Made by a program: the position numbers and the translations under genes. From Candidatus Corynebacterium faecigallinarum (GTDB lineage: Bacteria; Actinomycetota; Actinomycetes; Mycobacteriales; Mycobacteriaceae): a DNA stretch of 64,000 nt. The notes beneath the pieces are model-generated. The model saw only the letters and a program-made list of their open reading frames with translations. It had not been told where the DNA came from and searched no databases. The stretch's first letter is position 1. Every line of letters starts with the position of its first letter. The stretch covers positions 186,001 to 250,000 of the forward strand of contig DWVP01000004.1 in the NCBI GenBank assembly GCA_019120175.1, written 5' to 3'. Positions 20,315-29,040 of the stretch are shown piece by piece.

Positions 20315-21664
20315 ATGGACGCAGACACCGGAGCGGGACGCGCGAGGCAGGGGAAGATCTACCAGGCGGGGGTGTCCGGGCGTCGTCCGACAGTGCCCAC
20401 CGATGCCGACGGCCTGGCCAAGGCCGCCAGGCGCAAGATGTCCCGCAAGGCGTGGGCCTACGTCGTCGGCAGTGCTGGCGAAGGCCGCACCAGCGACAAC
20501 AACCGGGAGGCCTTCGATCGCCACCGGATCATTCCGCGAATGGCACACGGAGTCAAGCAACGTGACTTGTCTGTGAATATATTCGGCGATGACATTCCCT
20601 CGCCGGTGCTGCTAGCGCCGGTCGGCGCCGGTGCGCTGGTCCATCCGGACTCTGACCTGCTGATCGGCCGAGCCGCCGGGCACTCCTCGGTGCCCTACGT
20701 GATCAGCAACCAAGGCTCCTCTCCGCTGGAAGCCATCACTTCGGCGATTCAAGAGTCAAGTCAAAATGCTGGACATTGGTTCCAGTTGTACTGGTCGAAG
20801 GATGAGTCTCTCGTGGACAGTTTCATCGCCCGCGCAGAGGCCAGCGGAGCCGGAGCCCTGGTGGTCACCCTCGACACCACCGTGCTGGGGTGGCGACCGC
20901 AGGACCTGAATCTCGGCTCGCTGCCGTTCTCCCGCGGACAGGGCATCGCCCAGTACACCTCCGACCCCACCTTCAGGGAGCTCGTGCGCTCCCGGATCGC
21001 CGGTGCCACCCAGCGGGCCAACGCAGCCGCTGCGGCCGGTACCGACAATGCAGCCGCTACAGCTGCGGAGGAGAAGAAGGTCGCGGTCACCCCGGCCGCT
21101 GTGGCATCGCTGCTGTCGATCGTGCGGCACCATCCCGGGCGGACCCTGCGCAATCTGCTGTCGCCGGAGCCCCGGGCGGCCGTCGAGACCTTCCTGGACA
21201 TCTACTCAAACCCGGGGCTGGACTGGGAGATGCTGGCCACCCTGAAGGACCGCACCAGCCTGCCGGTGGTGTTCAAGGGAATCCTCCACCCCGCCGACGC
21301 CGAGAAGGCGTTGGAGATCGGCGCCGACGGCCTGATCGTCTCGAACCACGGGGGGCGACAGGTGGACGGCTCCATCGCCGCCCTCGACGCGCTGGTGCAG
21401 GTCCGTGAGCGCATCGGCCCGGATCCGACCGTCCTGCTCGACTCCGGGATCCGTACCGGACGCGATGTCGCCGTCGCTCTCGCTCTCGGTGCGGACGCCG
21501 TCCTACTGGGGAGGCCGCACATGTACGGCCTCGCCGTGGGCGGTCAACAGGGTGTGGAGGAGGTCATCGCGAACGTGCTGGCCGAGTTGGAGCTGACGAT
21601 GGCGCTGACGGGTGCCGCGACGGTCAGTGACCTGCGTGACCTGCCGCTGCAAGAGCGGCCCTGA
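20315..21664 (+). CDS. FMN-dependent alpha-hydroxy-acid oxidase (lactate 2-monooxygenase-like)
   Basis: TIM-barrel flavoenzyme that oxidises an L-2-hydroxy acid. The 449 residues show the FMN and substrate motifs in order: SNQGSSPLEAI, HWFQLYWSKD, TLDTTVLGWRPQDL, VVFKGILH, and the catalytic histidine in SNHGGRQVDG (His345). An insert of Ala/Thr-rich sequence of about 25 residues around 235-260 resembles the extra loop of lactate 2-monooxygenases rather than lactate dehydrogenases. The substrate cannot be fixed. The stretch 20560-20800 is richer in A and T than its surroundings. The 3' end overlaps the convergent membrane-protein gene by 41 bases. Confidence 0.9.
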   Translation: MDADTGAGRARQGKIYQAGVSGRRPTVPTDADGLAKAARRKMSRKAWAYVVGSAGEGRTSDNNREAFDRHRIIPRMAHGVKQRDLSVNIFGDDIPSPVLLAPVGAGALVHPDSDLLIGRAAGHSSVPYVISNQGSSPLEAITSAIQESSQNAGHWFQLYWSKDESLVDSFIARAEASGAGALVVTLDTTVLGWRPQDLNLGSLPFSRGQGIAQYTSDPTFRELVRSRIAGATQRANAAAAAGTDNAAATAAEEKKVAVTPAAVASLLSIVRHHPGRTLRNLLSPEPRAAVETFLDIYSNPGLDWEMLATLKDRTSLPVVFKGILHPADAEKALEIGADGLIVSNHGGRQVDGSIAALDALVQVRERIGPDPTVLLDSGIRTGRDVAVALALGADAVLLGRPHMYGLAVGGQQGVEEVIANVLAELELTMALTGAATVSDLRDLPLQERP

Positions 21665-22412
21665 CCTGGTCGTCCGACAAGTTCGTCGTCACCGTGGCAC
21701 TGGCCGCGCAGGAGGCGGCGTCCCCGGCGACGTAGCGGGCCACCGTCCAGCCGTTGGCGTACTCCGGTTCGAAGGAGTCCAACGGACCCGGTGCGGTGCG
21801 GAGGTCATGCGGACGTCCGTCACGGTCGCCGAGCGCCTGGAAGGGCTCCGTGGTGACCGTGAACGGGGCGTGCCCGTCGGTGGGGTGCACCTGGACCAGC
21901 GCCCGGTACCAGTACCGGTTGTCCTGGTTGACCCGGTCATGCCGTTTCTGCCCGTGCTGCACCGTCCGGTCGACCCACACCGCGCCCACCTCGGCGGGTG
22001 CGAAGCGGAGCCAACCGTTCTGCCATGCGGCGGCCAGCAGGAGCAGGTTACGGTGACGGGCACGCACCGACACTGCGGTGATCGCCCCGACCACCAGGCC
22101 GATAACCCCCAGCACCACCCCGGTGACGAGCCCAGGGGTGTCGGACGGCCCGGAACTGACGCCGATGAGGACCACCCCGGCCAGTAGCAGTACCGCGGAG
22201 GCCCCGACGAGCACCAACTGGCCGGTGGACATCCCCAGCCAGCGTGTCCCGGAGATCGGCATCGTTCCTTGGTCCTGCAACGCATCCGTCACTGCGGCGG
22301 AGTCCGGGGGAAGCGTGCAGGGCACGTCGAAAGCGCCGGAGTTCATACCCTCGGCCAGGGCGCTATCGGGGTCGTGGAGAGTCGTTGAGTTGCGCGCGTG
22401 AGTGAAGATCAT
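21624..22412 (-). CDS. Hypothetical membrane protein with two adjacent transmembrane segments
   Basis: I do not recognise the family. The 262-residue protein has a polar N-terminus of about 60 residues, two strong hydrophobic helices at about 66-86 and 92-112, and a soluble C-terminal part that includes a YWYRALVQVH segment, reminiscent of DUF3592-like proteins. A second possible start is the Met at residue 22. It begins 12 bases after the PFL-family gene on the same strand and probably shares its transcript. Its 3' end overlaps the flavoenzyme gene on the other strand by 41 bases. Confidence 0.75.
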   Translation of the reverse strand: MIFTHARNSTTLHDPDSALAEGMNSGAFDVPCTLPPDSAAVTDALQDQGTMPISGTRWLGMSTGQLVLVGASAVLLLAGVVLIGVSSGPSDTPGLVTGVVLGVIGLVVGAITAVSVRARHRNLLLLAAAWQNGWLRFAPAEVGAVWVDRTVQHGQKRHDRVNQDNRYWYRALVQVHPTDGHAPFTVTTEPFQALGDRDGRPHDLRTAPGPLDSFEPEYANGWTVARYVAGDAASCAASATVTTNLSDDQVRAALAAAGHAGH

Positions 22413-22423
22413 GGTGTTGGTGG

Positions 22424-23794
22424 TCAGTTGCGGAATCCGTGGACAGGGGAAGGGATGAAACCGCCACGGCTGATGAAGCCGTCGCTGCCGACCGAACTCA
22501 CCGGCATCACCGGGGCGTGGCCGAGGAGCCCGCCGAAATCGACGTCGTCACCGGTGGACGTGCCGACGGCGGGGATCACGCGCACCGCGGTGGTCTTGTG
22601 GTTCATCATCCCGATGGCGGCCTCGTCGGCGATCATCCCGGCGATGGAGGATGCGGGTGTGTCCCCGGGGATGGCGACCATGTCCAGGCCCACCGAACAG
22701 ATGGCGGTCATCGCCTCCAGCTTCTCCAGGTTCAGGTTCCCGGCCTTCACGGCCTCGATCATCCCGGCGTCCTCGGAGACCGGGATGAACGAGCCGGAGA
22801 GGCCACCAACCCGTGAACAGGCCATCATGCCGCCCTTTTTCACCGCATCGTTGAGCAAGGCAAGGGCAGCGGTCGTGCCGTGGGCACCGACCTGCTCCAG
22901 ACCCATGTGCTCCAGGATATGGGCCACGGAGTCACCGATCTCCGCGGTCGGTGCCAGGGAGAGGTCCACGATACCGAAAGGGACTCCGAGCCGCTCAGCG
23001 GCCATGGTACCGACCAGCTGGCCGGTGCGGGTCACCTTGAAGGCGGCCTTCTTGATCTCCTCGGCGATCTCGTTGAGTGAAGCCTCGGGGCCCAGGGCGG
23101 CGACGGCCCGGTCGACGACACCGGGGCCGGAGACCCCGACGCTGATCACGCAGTCGGGTTCCTCGATGCCGTGGAAGGCGCCGGCCATGAACGGGTTGTC
23201 TCCGACGGAATTTGCGAAGACCACCAGCTTCGCGCAGGCGATCGAGCCACGGTCGGCGGTTGCGGTGGCGCAGTCCTTGATGACCTGGCCCATCTCCCGG
23301 ACGGCGTTCATGTTGATACCGGCCCGCGAGGACGCGATGTTCACCGAGGAACACACCACGTCGGTCTCGCTGAGCGCCTCGGGGATCGACCTGACCAGTC
23401 GCTTGTCGCCCTCGGTACCGCCCTTCTCCACGAGCGCGGAGTAGCCGCCGATGAAGTTCACGCCCACGGTGGCCGCGGCCCGGTCCAGCGCACGGGCGAT
23501 GTCGACCGGGTCGCAGCCGGGCACCGCCGAGGAGACCAGGGCGACCGGGGTCACGGAGATGCGCTTGTTGACGATCGGGATGCCCAACTCGGCTTCAATG
23601 CCGCGGCACACCGGGACGAGTTCCTCGGCGCGGGAGGTGACCATGTCGTACACCGCCTCGCAGGTGGCCCCGGAGGTGGCGCGGACGCAGGGGAGCAGGT
23701 TGATGCCCATGGTCACGGTGCGGATGTCCAGCCGGTAGCGCTGGATCATCTCGATGGTCTCCAGGATGGAGGATGACGGAAGGAAGGCAGTCAC
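22424..23794 (-). CDS. PFL family protein (UPF0210/DUF711)
   Basis: Conserved 456-residue protein of unknown function, distantly related to the pyruvate formate-lyase/ribonucleotide reductase barrel. Typical stretches are [48 protein letters not shown] and [12 protein letters not shown] longer frame exists upstream, but homology starts at the GTG at 23794 (residues [17 protein letters not shown]), 14 bases after the ACT-domain gene. The ACT-domain/UPF0210 pairing is conserved in corynebacteria and other bacteria, which suggests that the two proteins work together. The reaction is unknown. Confidence 0.92.
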   Translation of the reverse strand: MTAFLPSSSILETIEMIQRYRLDIRTVTMGINLLPCVRATSGATCEAVYDMVTSRAEELVPVCRGIEAELGIPIVNKRISVTPVALVSSAVPGCDPVDIARALDRAAATVGVNFIGGYSALVEKGGTEGDKRLVRSIPEALSETDVVCSSVNIASSRAGINMNAVREMGQVIKDCATATADRGSIACAKLVVFANSVGDNPFMAGAFHGIEEPDCVISVGVSGPGVVDRAVAALGPEASLNEIAEEIKKAAFKVTRTGQLVGTMAAERLGVPFGIVDLSLAPTAEIGDSVAHILEHMGLEQVGAHGTTAALALLNDAVKKGGMMACSRVGGLSGSFIPVSEDAGMIEAVKAGNLNLEKLEAMTAICSVGLDMVAIPGDTPASSIAGMIADEAAIGMMNHKTTAVRVIPAVGTSTGDDVDFGGLLGHAPVMPVSSVGSDGFISRGGFIPSPVHGFRN

Positions 23795-23808
23795 GTGTCC
23801 TGGTCCCC

Positions 23809-24084
23809 TCAGATCTCGTGCATGGCGTCGAAGATCGCCTGCGACTGGAGGGTGATGACCAGCTTCTCCTGCTCTTCGACGCGCGTCATACGGTCGTTGA
23901 CGGCGGTGACGGAAAGGTCGTCGGGCAGTTCGACGTGCAGGATCATGGTGAACCATTCATCCATGATCGTCTGGGAGACGTTGCGGATGTTGATCCCCAG
24001 CTCCGCACAAGCCGTGGAGACGGCGGCGATGATTCCGGTGTGGTCCCGTCCGGTGACGGTCATGATCGCGATCATGCTTCTCAT
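23809..24084 (-). CDS. ACT domain-containing protein (UPF0237)
   Basis: A stand-alone ACT domain of 91 residues, presumably binding a small molecule such as an amino acid. It matches UPF0237: an N-terminal beta strand [19 protein letters not shown], then [17 protein letters not shown]. The frame is open upstream, but the ATG at 24084 has AGGACG a few bases ahead and gives the family's usual length. The PFL-family gene follows after 14 bases and is its constant partner. Confidence 0.92.
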   Translation of the reverse strand: MRSMIAIMTVTGRDHTGIIAAVSTACAELGINIRNVSQTIMDEWFTMILHVELPDDLSVTAVNDRMTRVEEQEKLVITLQSQAIFDAMHEI

Positions 24085-24213
24085 GCTACGTCCTGGGGGG
24101 AATGGAGACGCCCACCGGTGGCGGTCTCGCCCGGAAATGGGCGGTCCGGGCACCCGTGGGCGCAGTGGGTGGTGCGGCGGATCATCCTCCGGTAGACACT
24201 GGGCAACCGACGT

Positions 24214-24786
24214 CTAGTCGGTGTCCTGGACTCGGAGCGAGTGTTCGACGATATCGAGTGCCTCGGGGAGGAGGGTGTCGTCCCGGTCGGACGCCAGATG
24301 CGCCATGACACCTTCCAGGACGAGCTCCAGCAGTTGGAGGGTTGTCTCGGTGGAGATGTCGGTGCGAAGGCGCCCGGAGTCACGCTGTTCCTCCAGACGT
24401 GCGGTGACCGCCCGGCGGAGGGTCTGCTGGTCGGCGTCCCAGGTTTTCCTGAGCTGTTCGTCGTGTCGGATCCGACGGGTGATCTCCACCCGCAGGCCCC
24501 ACCAGTCGGCAAGCTCGGGGTCCTCGAGCAGGTACCTGATCAGACCGATCATGCCCTGTTCGCTGGCCAGCTCGGTCATTCGGAGCATGTCCCGGTGTGC
24601 GACTTCGCGGAACAAGGTCTCCTTGTTCCGGTAATGGTGGAATATCGCCCCGCGTGACTTGCCTGTCTCCTTCTCCAACCGGGAGACGGTGGCACCGTCG
24701 TAGCCGTGGGTGACGAAGCACTCACGGGCTCCCCGGAGAATGTCTGTCCGCCGCTCGGAGAGGTCTGTCTCGCTGACCTTTGGCAT
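24214..24786 (-). CDS. acnR: TetR-type repressor of aconitase, AcnR
   Basis: TetR-family regulator of 190 residues. The N-terminal helix-turn-helix reads DGATVSRLEKETGKSRGAIFHHYRNKETLF, and the helical C-terminus would bind an effector; the C. glutamicum protein binds citrate. It lies directly behind acn on the same strand, as in C. glutamicum, where AcnR represses acn. AGGGG precedes the ATG. A stable hairpin at 24819-24852 separates it from acn, so read-through from acn may be partial. A candidate operator lies upstream of acn at 27835-27850. Confidence 0.94.
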   Translation of the reverse strand: MPKVSETDLSERRTDILRGARECFVTHGYDGATVSRLEKETGKSRGAIFHHYRNKETLFREVAHRDMLRMTELASEQGMIGLIRYLLEDPELADWWGLRVEITRRIRHDEQLRKTWDADQQTLRRAVTARLEEQRDSGRLRTDISTETTLQLLELVLEGVMAHLASDRDDTLLPEALDIVEHSLRVQDTD

Positions 24787-24818
24787 GGAGTTCAGCCCCT
24801 TTTAAGCGGGATAGCGGT

Positions 24819-24852
24819 CCGCCCGCCGCGCGAGGACTCGCGTGACGGGCGG
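24819..24852 (-). terminator. Two-part hairpin between acn and acnR
   Basis: CCGCCCG/CGGGCGG (24819-24825 with 24846-24852) encloses CGCGAG/CTCGCG (24829-24834 with 24837-24842) around a two-base loop. It follows the acn stop. No T-tract follows on the minus strand, so it may attenuate rather than end transcription, or protect the acn message. Confidence 0.5.
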
Positions 24853-24867
24853 TGACGGACGAAGGGT

Positions 24868-27681
24868 CTAGGCCTTCTTCATCATGCTGCGCAGCACGAA
24901 CGGCAGGATGCCGCCGTTGCGGTAGTAGTCAGCCTCACCGGGGGTGTCGATACGGGTGACGGCGTCGAACTCGATGACCGAGCCGTCCTCCTTGGTGGCG
25001 GTGACCTTGACGGTCTCCGGGGTGACACCCTCGTTCAGGGTCTCGATGCCCTCGAAGTCGAAGGTCTCGGTTCCATCGATGCCCAGGGACTTCCAGGACT
25101 CGCCGGCCGGGAACTGCAGCGGGACAACGCCCATGCCGACCAGGTTGGAGCGGTGGATACGCTCGAAGCTCTCGGCGATGACGGCCTTGACGCCCAGCAG
25201 CAGGGTGCCCTTGGCAGCCCAGTCACGCGAGGAACCGGTGCCGTACTCCTTACCACCCAGGACGACCAGCGGGGTGCCCTGCTTCTCGTAGTTCACCGCA
25301 GCGTCGTAGATGAAGGACTGCGGTGCACCCTCCTGGGTGAAGTCGCGGGTGTAGCCGCCGGCGATACCGTCGAGCAGCTGGTTCTGCAGGCGGATGTTGG
25401 CGAAGGTACCGCGGACCATGACCTCGTGGTTACCACGGCGGGCACCCAGGGAGTTGTAGTCCTTACGCTGGACACCCTTGGAGTCCAGGTACTGGGCGGC
25501 CGGGGTGCCGGGCTTGATGGAGGATGCCGGGGAGATGTGGTCGGTGGTGACCGAGTCGCCCAGCAGAGCCAGGACGCGGGCACCCTTGACATCGTTGACC
25601 GGGGACGGGGTGGTCTCCATGCCGTCGAAGTAGGGGGCCTTGCGGATGTAGGACGAGGCGTCGTCCCAGGCGAAGGTCTTGCCCTCCGGCACGTCCAGGG
25701 ACTGCCAGCGGTGGTCGCCCTTGTACACGTCGGCGTAGTCGGCGGTGTACAGCTCGCGGGAGATCGAAGAGTCGATGACTTCCTGGATGTCCTCGGTGGA
25801 GGGCCAGACGTCCTTGAGGAAGACGTCGTTGCCGTCCTGGTCCTGGCCGAGCGGCTGGGTCTCGAAGTCGAAGTCCATGGTGCCGGCGATGGCGTAGGCG
25901 ATGACCAGGATCGGGGAGGCCAGGTAGTTCATCTTGATGTCGGGGGAGATGCGTCCCTCGAAGTTACGGTTACCGGACAGGACCGCGGTGGCGGCCAGGT
26001 CGGCGTCGTTGATGCCCTTGGAGATCTCGTCCGGCAGCGGGCCGGAGTTACCGATGCAGGTGGTGCAACCGTAGCCGACCAGGTAGAAGCCCATGGCCTC
26101 CAGGTCCTTCCACAGGTTGGCAGCCTCGAAGTAGCCGGTGACGACCTGGGAACCCGGGGCGATGGAGGTCTTGACCCACGGTGCGGAGGTCAGTCCCTTC
26201 TCGGCGGCCTTGCGGGCCAGCAGGCCGGCACCGACCATGACCGACGGGTTCGAGGTGTTGGTGCAGGAGGTGATCGAGGCGATACCGACCATACCGTGGT
26301 CCAGGATCATGTCCTGGCCGTTGTAGTTGACCTCGACCGGGTTGGACGGACGACCCTCGTTGCCGTTGGCGGCGGACGGCAGGTTGCCCTTGGCGTCGGC
26401 AGCGGTGGTCGGGGTGCCGGCGTGGCCCCCGACGTTGCCGCCCTCGGCGACGAAGTCCTGGGCGTCCGGGTTGCCGGAGTTGCTGTCGGCGTAGTTGTGC
26501 AGGTCCTTGCGGAACTGGGCCTTGGCGGAGGAGAGCTCGATACGGTCCTGGGGACGCTTCGGGCCGGCGATGGACGGCACGACGGTGGACAGGTCCAGCT
26601 CGAGGTACTCGGAGAAGTTCGGCTCGTTCTCGTCAGCGGTCTCCGGGTCAAGCCACATGCCCTGCTCCTTGGCATATGCCTCGACGCGGGCGAGGGTCTC
26701 CTCGTCGCGGCCGGTCAGGCGCAGGTAGTTGACGGTCTCCTGGTCGATCGGGAACATCGCGGCGGTGGAGCCGAACTCCGGGGACATGTTGCCGATGGTG
26801 GAGCGGTTGGCCAGGGGCAGCTTGGAGACGCCCTTGCCGTAGAACTCCACGAACTTGCCGACCACGCCGTGCTGGCGCAGCATGTCGGTGATGGTGAGCA
26901 CCACGTCGGTGGCGGTCACGCCGGTGGGGATGTCACCGGTCAGCTTGAAGCCGACCACGCGGGGGATCAGCATGGAGATCGGCTGGCCGAGCATTGCTGC
27001 CTCGGCCTCGATGCCACCCACGCCCCAGCCGAGAATGCCGAGGCCGTTCTCCATGGTGGTGTGGGAGTCGGTACCGACACAGGTGTCGGGGTAGGCGACA
27101 CCGTTCATGTCGAAGACGGTGCGGGCCAGGTACTCGATGTTGACCTGGTGGACGATGCCGGTTCCCGGGGGGACCACGCGCAGGTTGTCGAAGGCGCCGG
27201 TGGCCCAACGCAGGAGCTTGTAGCGCTCCTCGTTGCGCTGGTACTCGATGTCCACGTTCTTCTCGAGAGCGCTGGAGTCACCAAAGTTCTCGATGATGAC
27301 CGAGTGGTCGATGACCATCTCGGCGGGGTTCAGCGGGTTAACGTCGTCAGCCTCGCCGCCCATGGCGACAACGGCGTCACGAATCGTCGCGAGGTCGACA
27401 ACACAGGCCACACCGGTGAAGTCCTGCATGACGACGCGGGCGGGGGTGAACTGGATCTCGATGCTCGGGTCAGCCGAGGGGTCCCAGTTGGCAATGGCCT
27501 CGATGTGCTCGGCGGTGACGTTGGCACCGTCCTCGTTGCGCAGCAGGTTCTCGCCGAGGACCTTCAGCGAGTAGGGCAGCTTCTCCATGCCCGGGACTTC
27601 GCTGAGGCGGTACATCTCGTAGGTGCGGTCACCAACCTCGAGAGTCCCCTTGGCTCCGAAGGAGTTCTTGCTTTCAGTCAC
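24868..27681 (-). CDS. acn: Aconitate hydratase (AcnA type)
   Basis: Converts citrate to isocitrate in the TCA cycle with a 4Fe-4S cluster. The 937-residue protein matches the AcnA/IRP1 architecture. The cluster ligands are Cys473 in [10 protein letters not shown] and Cys539 and Cys542 in [10 protein letters not shown]; the swivel domain near the C-terminus has [13 protein letters not shown]. The frame continues 21 codons upstream, but AGGAG nine bases before the GTG at 27681 and the N-terminus [14 protein letters not shown] fix the start. It depends on the SUF system encoded in the same window and is followed by its repressor gene acnR. Confidence 0.98.
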   Translation of the reverse strand: MTESKNSFGAKGTLEVGDRTYEMYRLSEVPGMEKLPYSLKVLGENLLRNEDGANVTAEHIEAIANWDPSADPSIEIQFTPARVVMQDFTGVACVVDLATIRDAVVAMGGEADDVNPLNPAEMVIDHSVIIENFGDSSALEKNVDIEYQRNEERYKLLRWATGAFDNLRVVPPGTGIVHQVNIEYLARTVFDMNGVAYPDTCVGTDSHTTMENGLGILGWGVGGIEAEAAMLGQPISMLIPRVVGFKLTGDIPTGVTATDVVLTITDMLRQHGVVGKFVEFYGKGVSKLPLANRSTIGNMSPEFGSTAAMFPIDQETVNYLRLTGRDEETLARVEAYAKEQGMWLDPETADENEPNFSEYLELDLSTVVPSIAGPKRPQDRIELSSAKAQFRKDLHNYADSNSGNPDAQDFVAEGGNVGGHAGTPTTAADAKGNLPSAANGNEGRPSNPVEVNYNGQDMILDHGMVGIASITSCTNTSNPSVMVGAGLLARKAAEKGLTSAPWVKTSIAPGSQVVTGYFEAANLWKDLEAMGFYLVGYGCTTCIGNSGPLPDEISKGINDADLAATAVLSGNRNFEGRISPDIKMNYLASPILVIAYAIAGTMDFDFETQPLGQDQDGNDVFLKDVWPSTEDIQEVIDSSISRELYTADYADVYKGDHRWQSLDVPEGKTFAWDDASSYIRKAPYFDGMETTPSPVNDVKGARVLALLGDSVTTDHISPASSIKPGTPAAQYLDSKGVQRKDYNSLGARRGNHEVMVRGTFANIRLQNQLLDGIAGGYTRDFTQEGAPQSFIYDAAVNYEKQGTPLVVLGGKEYGTGSSRDWAAKGTLLLGVKAVIAESFERIHRSNLVGMGVVPLQFPAGESWKSLGIDGTETFDFEGIETLNEGVTPETVKVTATKEDGSVIEFDAVTRIDTPGEADYYRNGGILPFVLRSMMKKA

Positions 27682-27826
27682 GTCAGTGCTCCTGAATCTC
27701 TTCTCGTTATCATCGTCAGTTGTGTGACGTTCGTCCGACGTCATCCCACTCTCGGCGCCGTCGAAGATACGCGCCGTCGCAGGCCACCTTCCATTGTGCA
27801 GTAGCCGCCTCGGATTCCGTCACTTC

Positions 27827-27850
27827 TACTGTAACAGTACGACCGTTATG
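27827..27850 (-). promoter_or_regulatory. Candidate AcnR operator upstream of acn
   Basis: On the minus strand 27850-27835 reads CATAACGGTCGTACTG, which differs at one position from the C. glutamicum AcnR motif as I recall it (CAGNACNNNCGTACTG). A second dyad, TACTGT-A-ACAGTA at 27827-27839, overlaps it. The site is about 155 bases upstream of the acn start, a position consistent with the long acn leader known from C. glutamicum. Confidence 0.6.
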
Positions 27851-27988
27851 CTACATAACTGCAGGATGAGACCGGACTCGCTCTGGAATACTGCGCGTGT
27901 CGACACCCCCGAACGGCACGCGTGCTGGTACAAATCTATACAGTCAGATAACCAACAGCAGAACCGACAGTGGCGGATGAGGTGCACG

Positions 27989-28489
27989 GTGGAGTTCGAG
28001 AATATTGATCTCGACGCGATTCTCCAGGAGATCGAGGCCTCCGGACTCTCCGTCTCGCAGGCCGGAGACGGGCTCAGTGACACGGATATCGCGAGTTACC
28101 GCGAGCTCGTCGCTGGCGCGGGGGAGAGTGCGTCCGCACTCGAGGACTTGAACATCGTCCTGCTTGACCGAAGCACTGGGGCCGGAACCGTGCTTCGGAA
28201 CCTGGCTCAGACCGTCAAGGACGATACGGGTGCCGACACTGTCATGGTTCGTGCCCCGCACAACACCCAGGTACTCAGCGATTCCCTGTCGCGCTATCAG
28301 ATCGAGTCGACCCAGCGCGAGCTCCACGGCTCACGTGCACCTGAGGATGTGCCGGATTTCCTCCTCTCCGCTGAGCAGATGCAGCCGGACTTTGGCCTTC
28401 TCAATGTCCTGATCCTGGTCGGAGTGCTGATTGTCGCACTCTGTGCCACTGCCGGCGCCGTCATCACCTATCGACGTCCCGGACGCTGA
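27989..28489 (+). CDS. Rv1476-family membrane protein (DUF6676-like)
   Basis: Small protein of 166 residues with a soluble N-terminal domain and one C-terminal transmembrane helix (FGLLNVLILVGVLIVALCATAGAVI, quoted in part) ending in positively charged residues. Gene order acn / this gene / NlpC-P60 hydrolase equals Rv1475c / Rv1476 / Rv1477 (ripA) in M. tuberculosis, and the soluble part resembles the TPM-like domain of that family. GTG at 27989 has TGAGG six bases upstream; an ATG at 27977 is the alternative. The function is unknown, with a possible role in cell-envelope assembly inferred from the neighbour. A strong hairpin follows the stop. Confidence 0.82.
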   Translation: MEFENIDLDAILQEIEASGLSVSQAGDGLSDTDIASYRELVAGAGESASALEDLNIVLLDRSTGAGTVLRNLAQTVKDDTGADTVMVRAPHNTQVLSDSLSRYQIESTQRELHGSRAPEDVPDFLLSAEQMQPDFGLLNVLILVGVLIVALCATAGAVITYRRPGR

Positions 28490-28507
28490 CAGTCACGGAT
28501 TTCCCTA

Positions 28508-28541
28508 TGAAGCGTCGACCCCTGTGAGGGTCGGCGCTTCA
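28508..28541 (+). terminator. Hairpin terminator after the Rv1476-like gene
   Basis: A 14-bp stem (28508-28521 with 28528-28541, one G-U pair) around the loop CTGTGA, 18 bases after the stop codon. Only a weak T content follows (CCCTTGTC), so it is not a textbook intrinsic terminator, but the stem is very stable. Confidence 0.7.
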
Positions 28542-29040
28542 CCCTTGTCAAGGTCGTTGACTTGTCCCAGCTAAAGTACTGGTCCAGACTTCGGCACTAC
28601 CTGCATCGATGTCGGCAATTCGACACGCCGAGACATTCCCTAATGTGATGAAGATCACATATATGCCGACCATCTTTCCGGTCGCAGGTCAAGCCGTATC
28701 CCATGACTCATGTTCCCCGTGTTTCTTATGTGGTTAGTGGGAGTCGGGTTTCGCATGGGAGTGCTGTGGCTTACGGTTCACCTGTCGTCATTTGGTAACG
28801 ATCCGGTATCAGAGTGACGGAAGTTGCATCTAGTGCTTCCGCACACCAGACCGAACCGAAACCAGACCGTGACAATCTGGCGGGCCTCACAGCTCCGTCG
28901 GATCGCTCCGGAGCTTCGGGCCCTGGACCATCATGCGGGGAAGCGTGGTGGACAGGACGCCGGATCACGGGGTCCACGGTCGACGGCACGCGAGATTTGC
29001 CCCTTATCGCCATCGCCATTTCCACGAGGAGAGACCAACC
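28542..29040 (+). promoter_or_regulatory. Long leader and promoter region of the NlpC/P60 gene
   Basis: About 500 bases without a convincing gene. It contains the GlxR-type site at 28644-28659, a direct repeat GGTAAC-N5-GGTATC at 28794-28810, and several possible hairpins: CGGAAG/CTTCCG (28818-28841), CCAGA/TCTGG (28862-28880), AGCTCCG/CGGAGCT (28891-28915). The frame of the hydrolase gene is open from 28933, but AGGAG nine bases before the GTG at 29041 marks the real start. Riboswitches of the ydaO class precede such genes in other Actinobacteria; I cannot see their conserved core here. Confidence 0.5.
28644..28659. promoter_or_regulatory. GlxR (CRP-type) binding site
   Basis: TGTGATGAAGATCACA is a perfect TGTGA-N6-TCACA dyad, the consensus half-sites of CRP and of the corynebacterial cAMP regulator GlxR. 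It lies about 390 bases before the NlpC/P60 start and about 155 bases after the end of the Rv1476-like gene. Confidence 0.75.

Noticed and set aside
25153..27804. 883-codon open frame on the plus strand
   Set aside because: Antisense shadow of acn. Low-complexity Gly/Val/Asp-rich product.
28542..29040. Firm call of a ydaO (c-di-AMP) riboswitch
   Set aside because: The genomic context fits, but the conserved core is not visible to me. I list it only as a hypothesis to be tested with a covariance model.
28933..29040. Earlier start for the NlpC/P60 gene at 28933
   Set aside because: The extra 36 residues are His/Arg-rich without signal-peptide character and would bury the signal sequence. AGGAG before the GTG at 29041 gives a normal secreted N-terminus.
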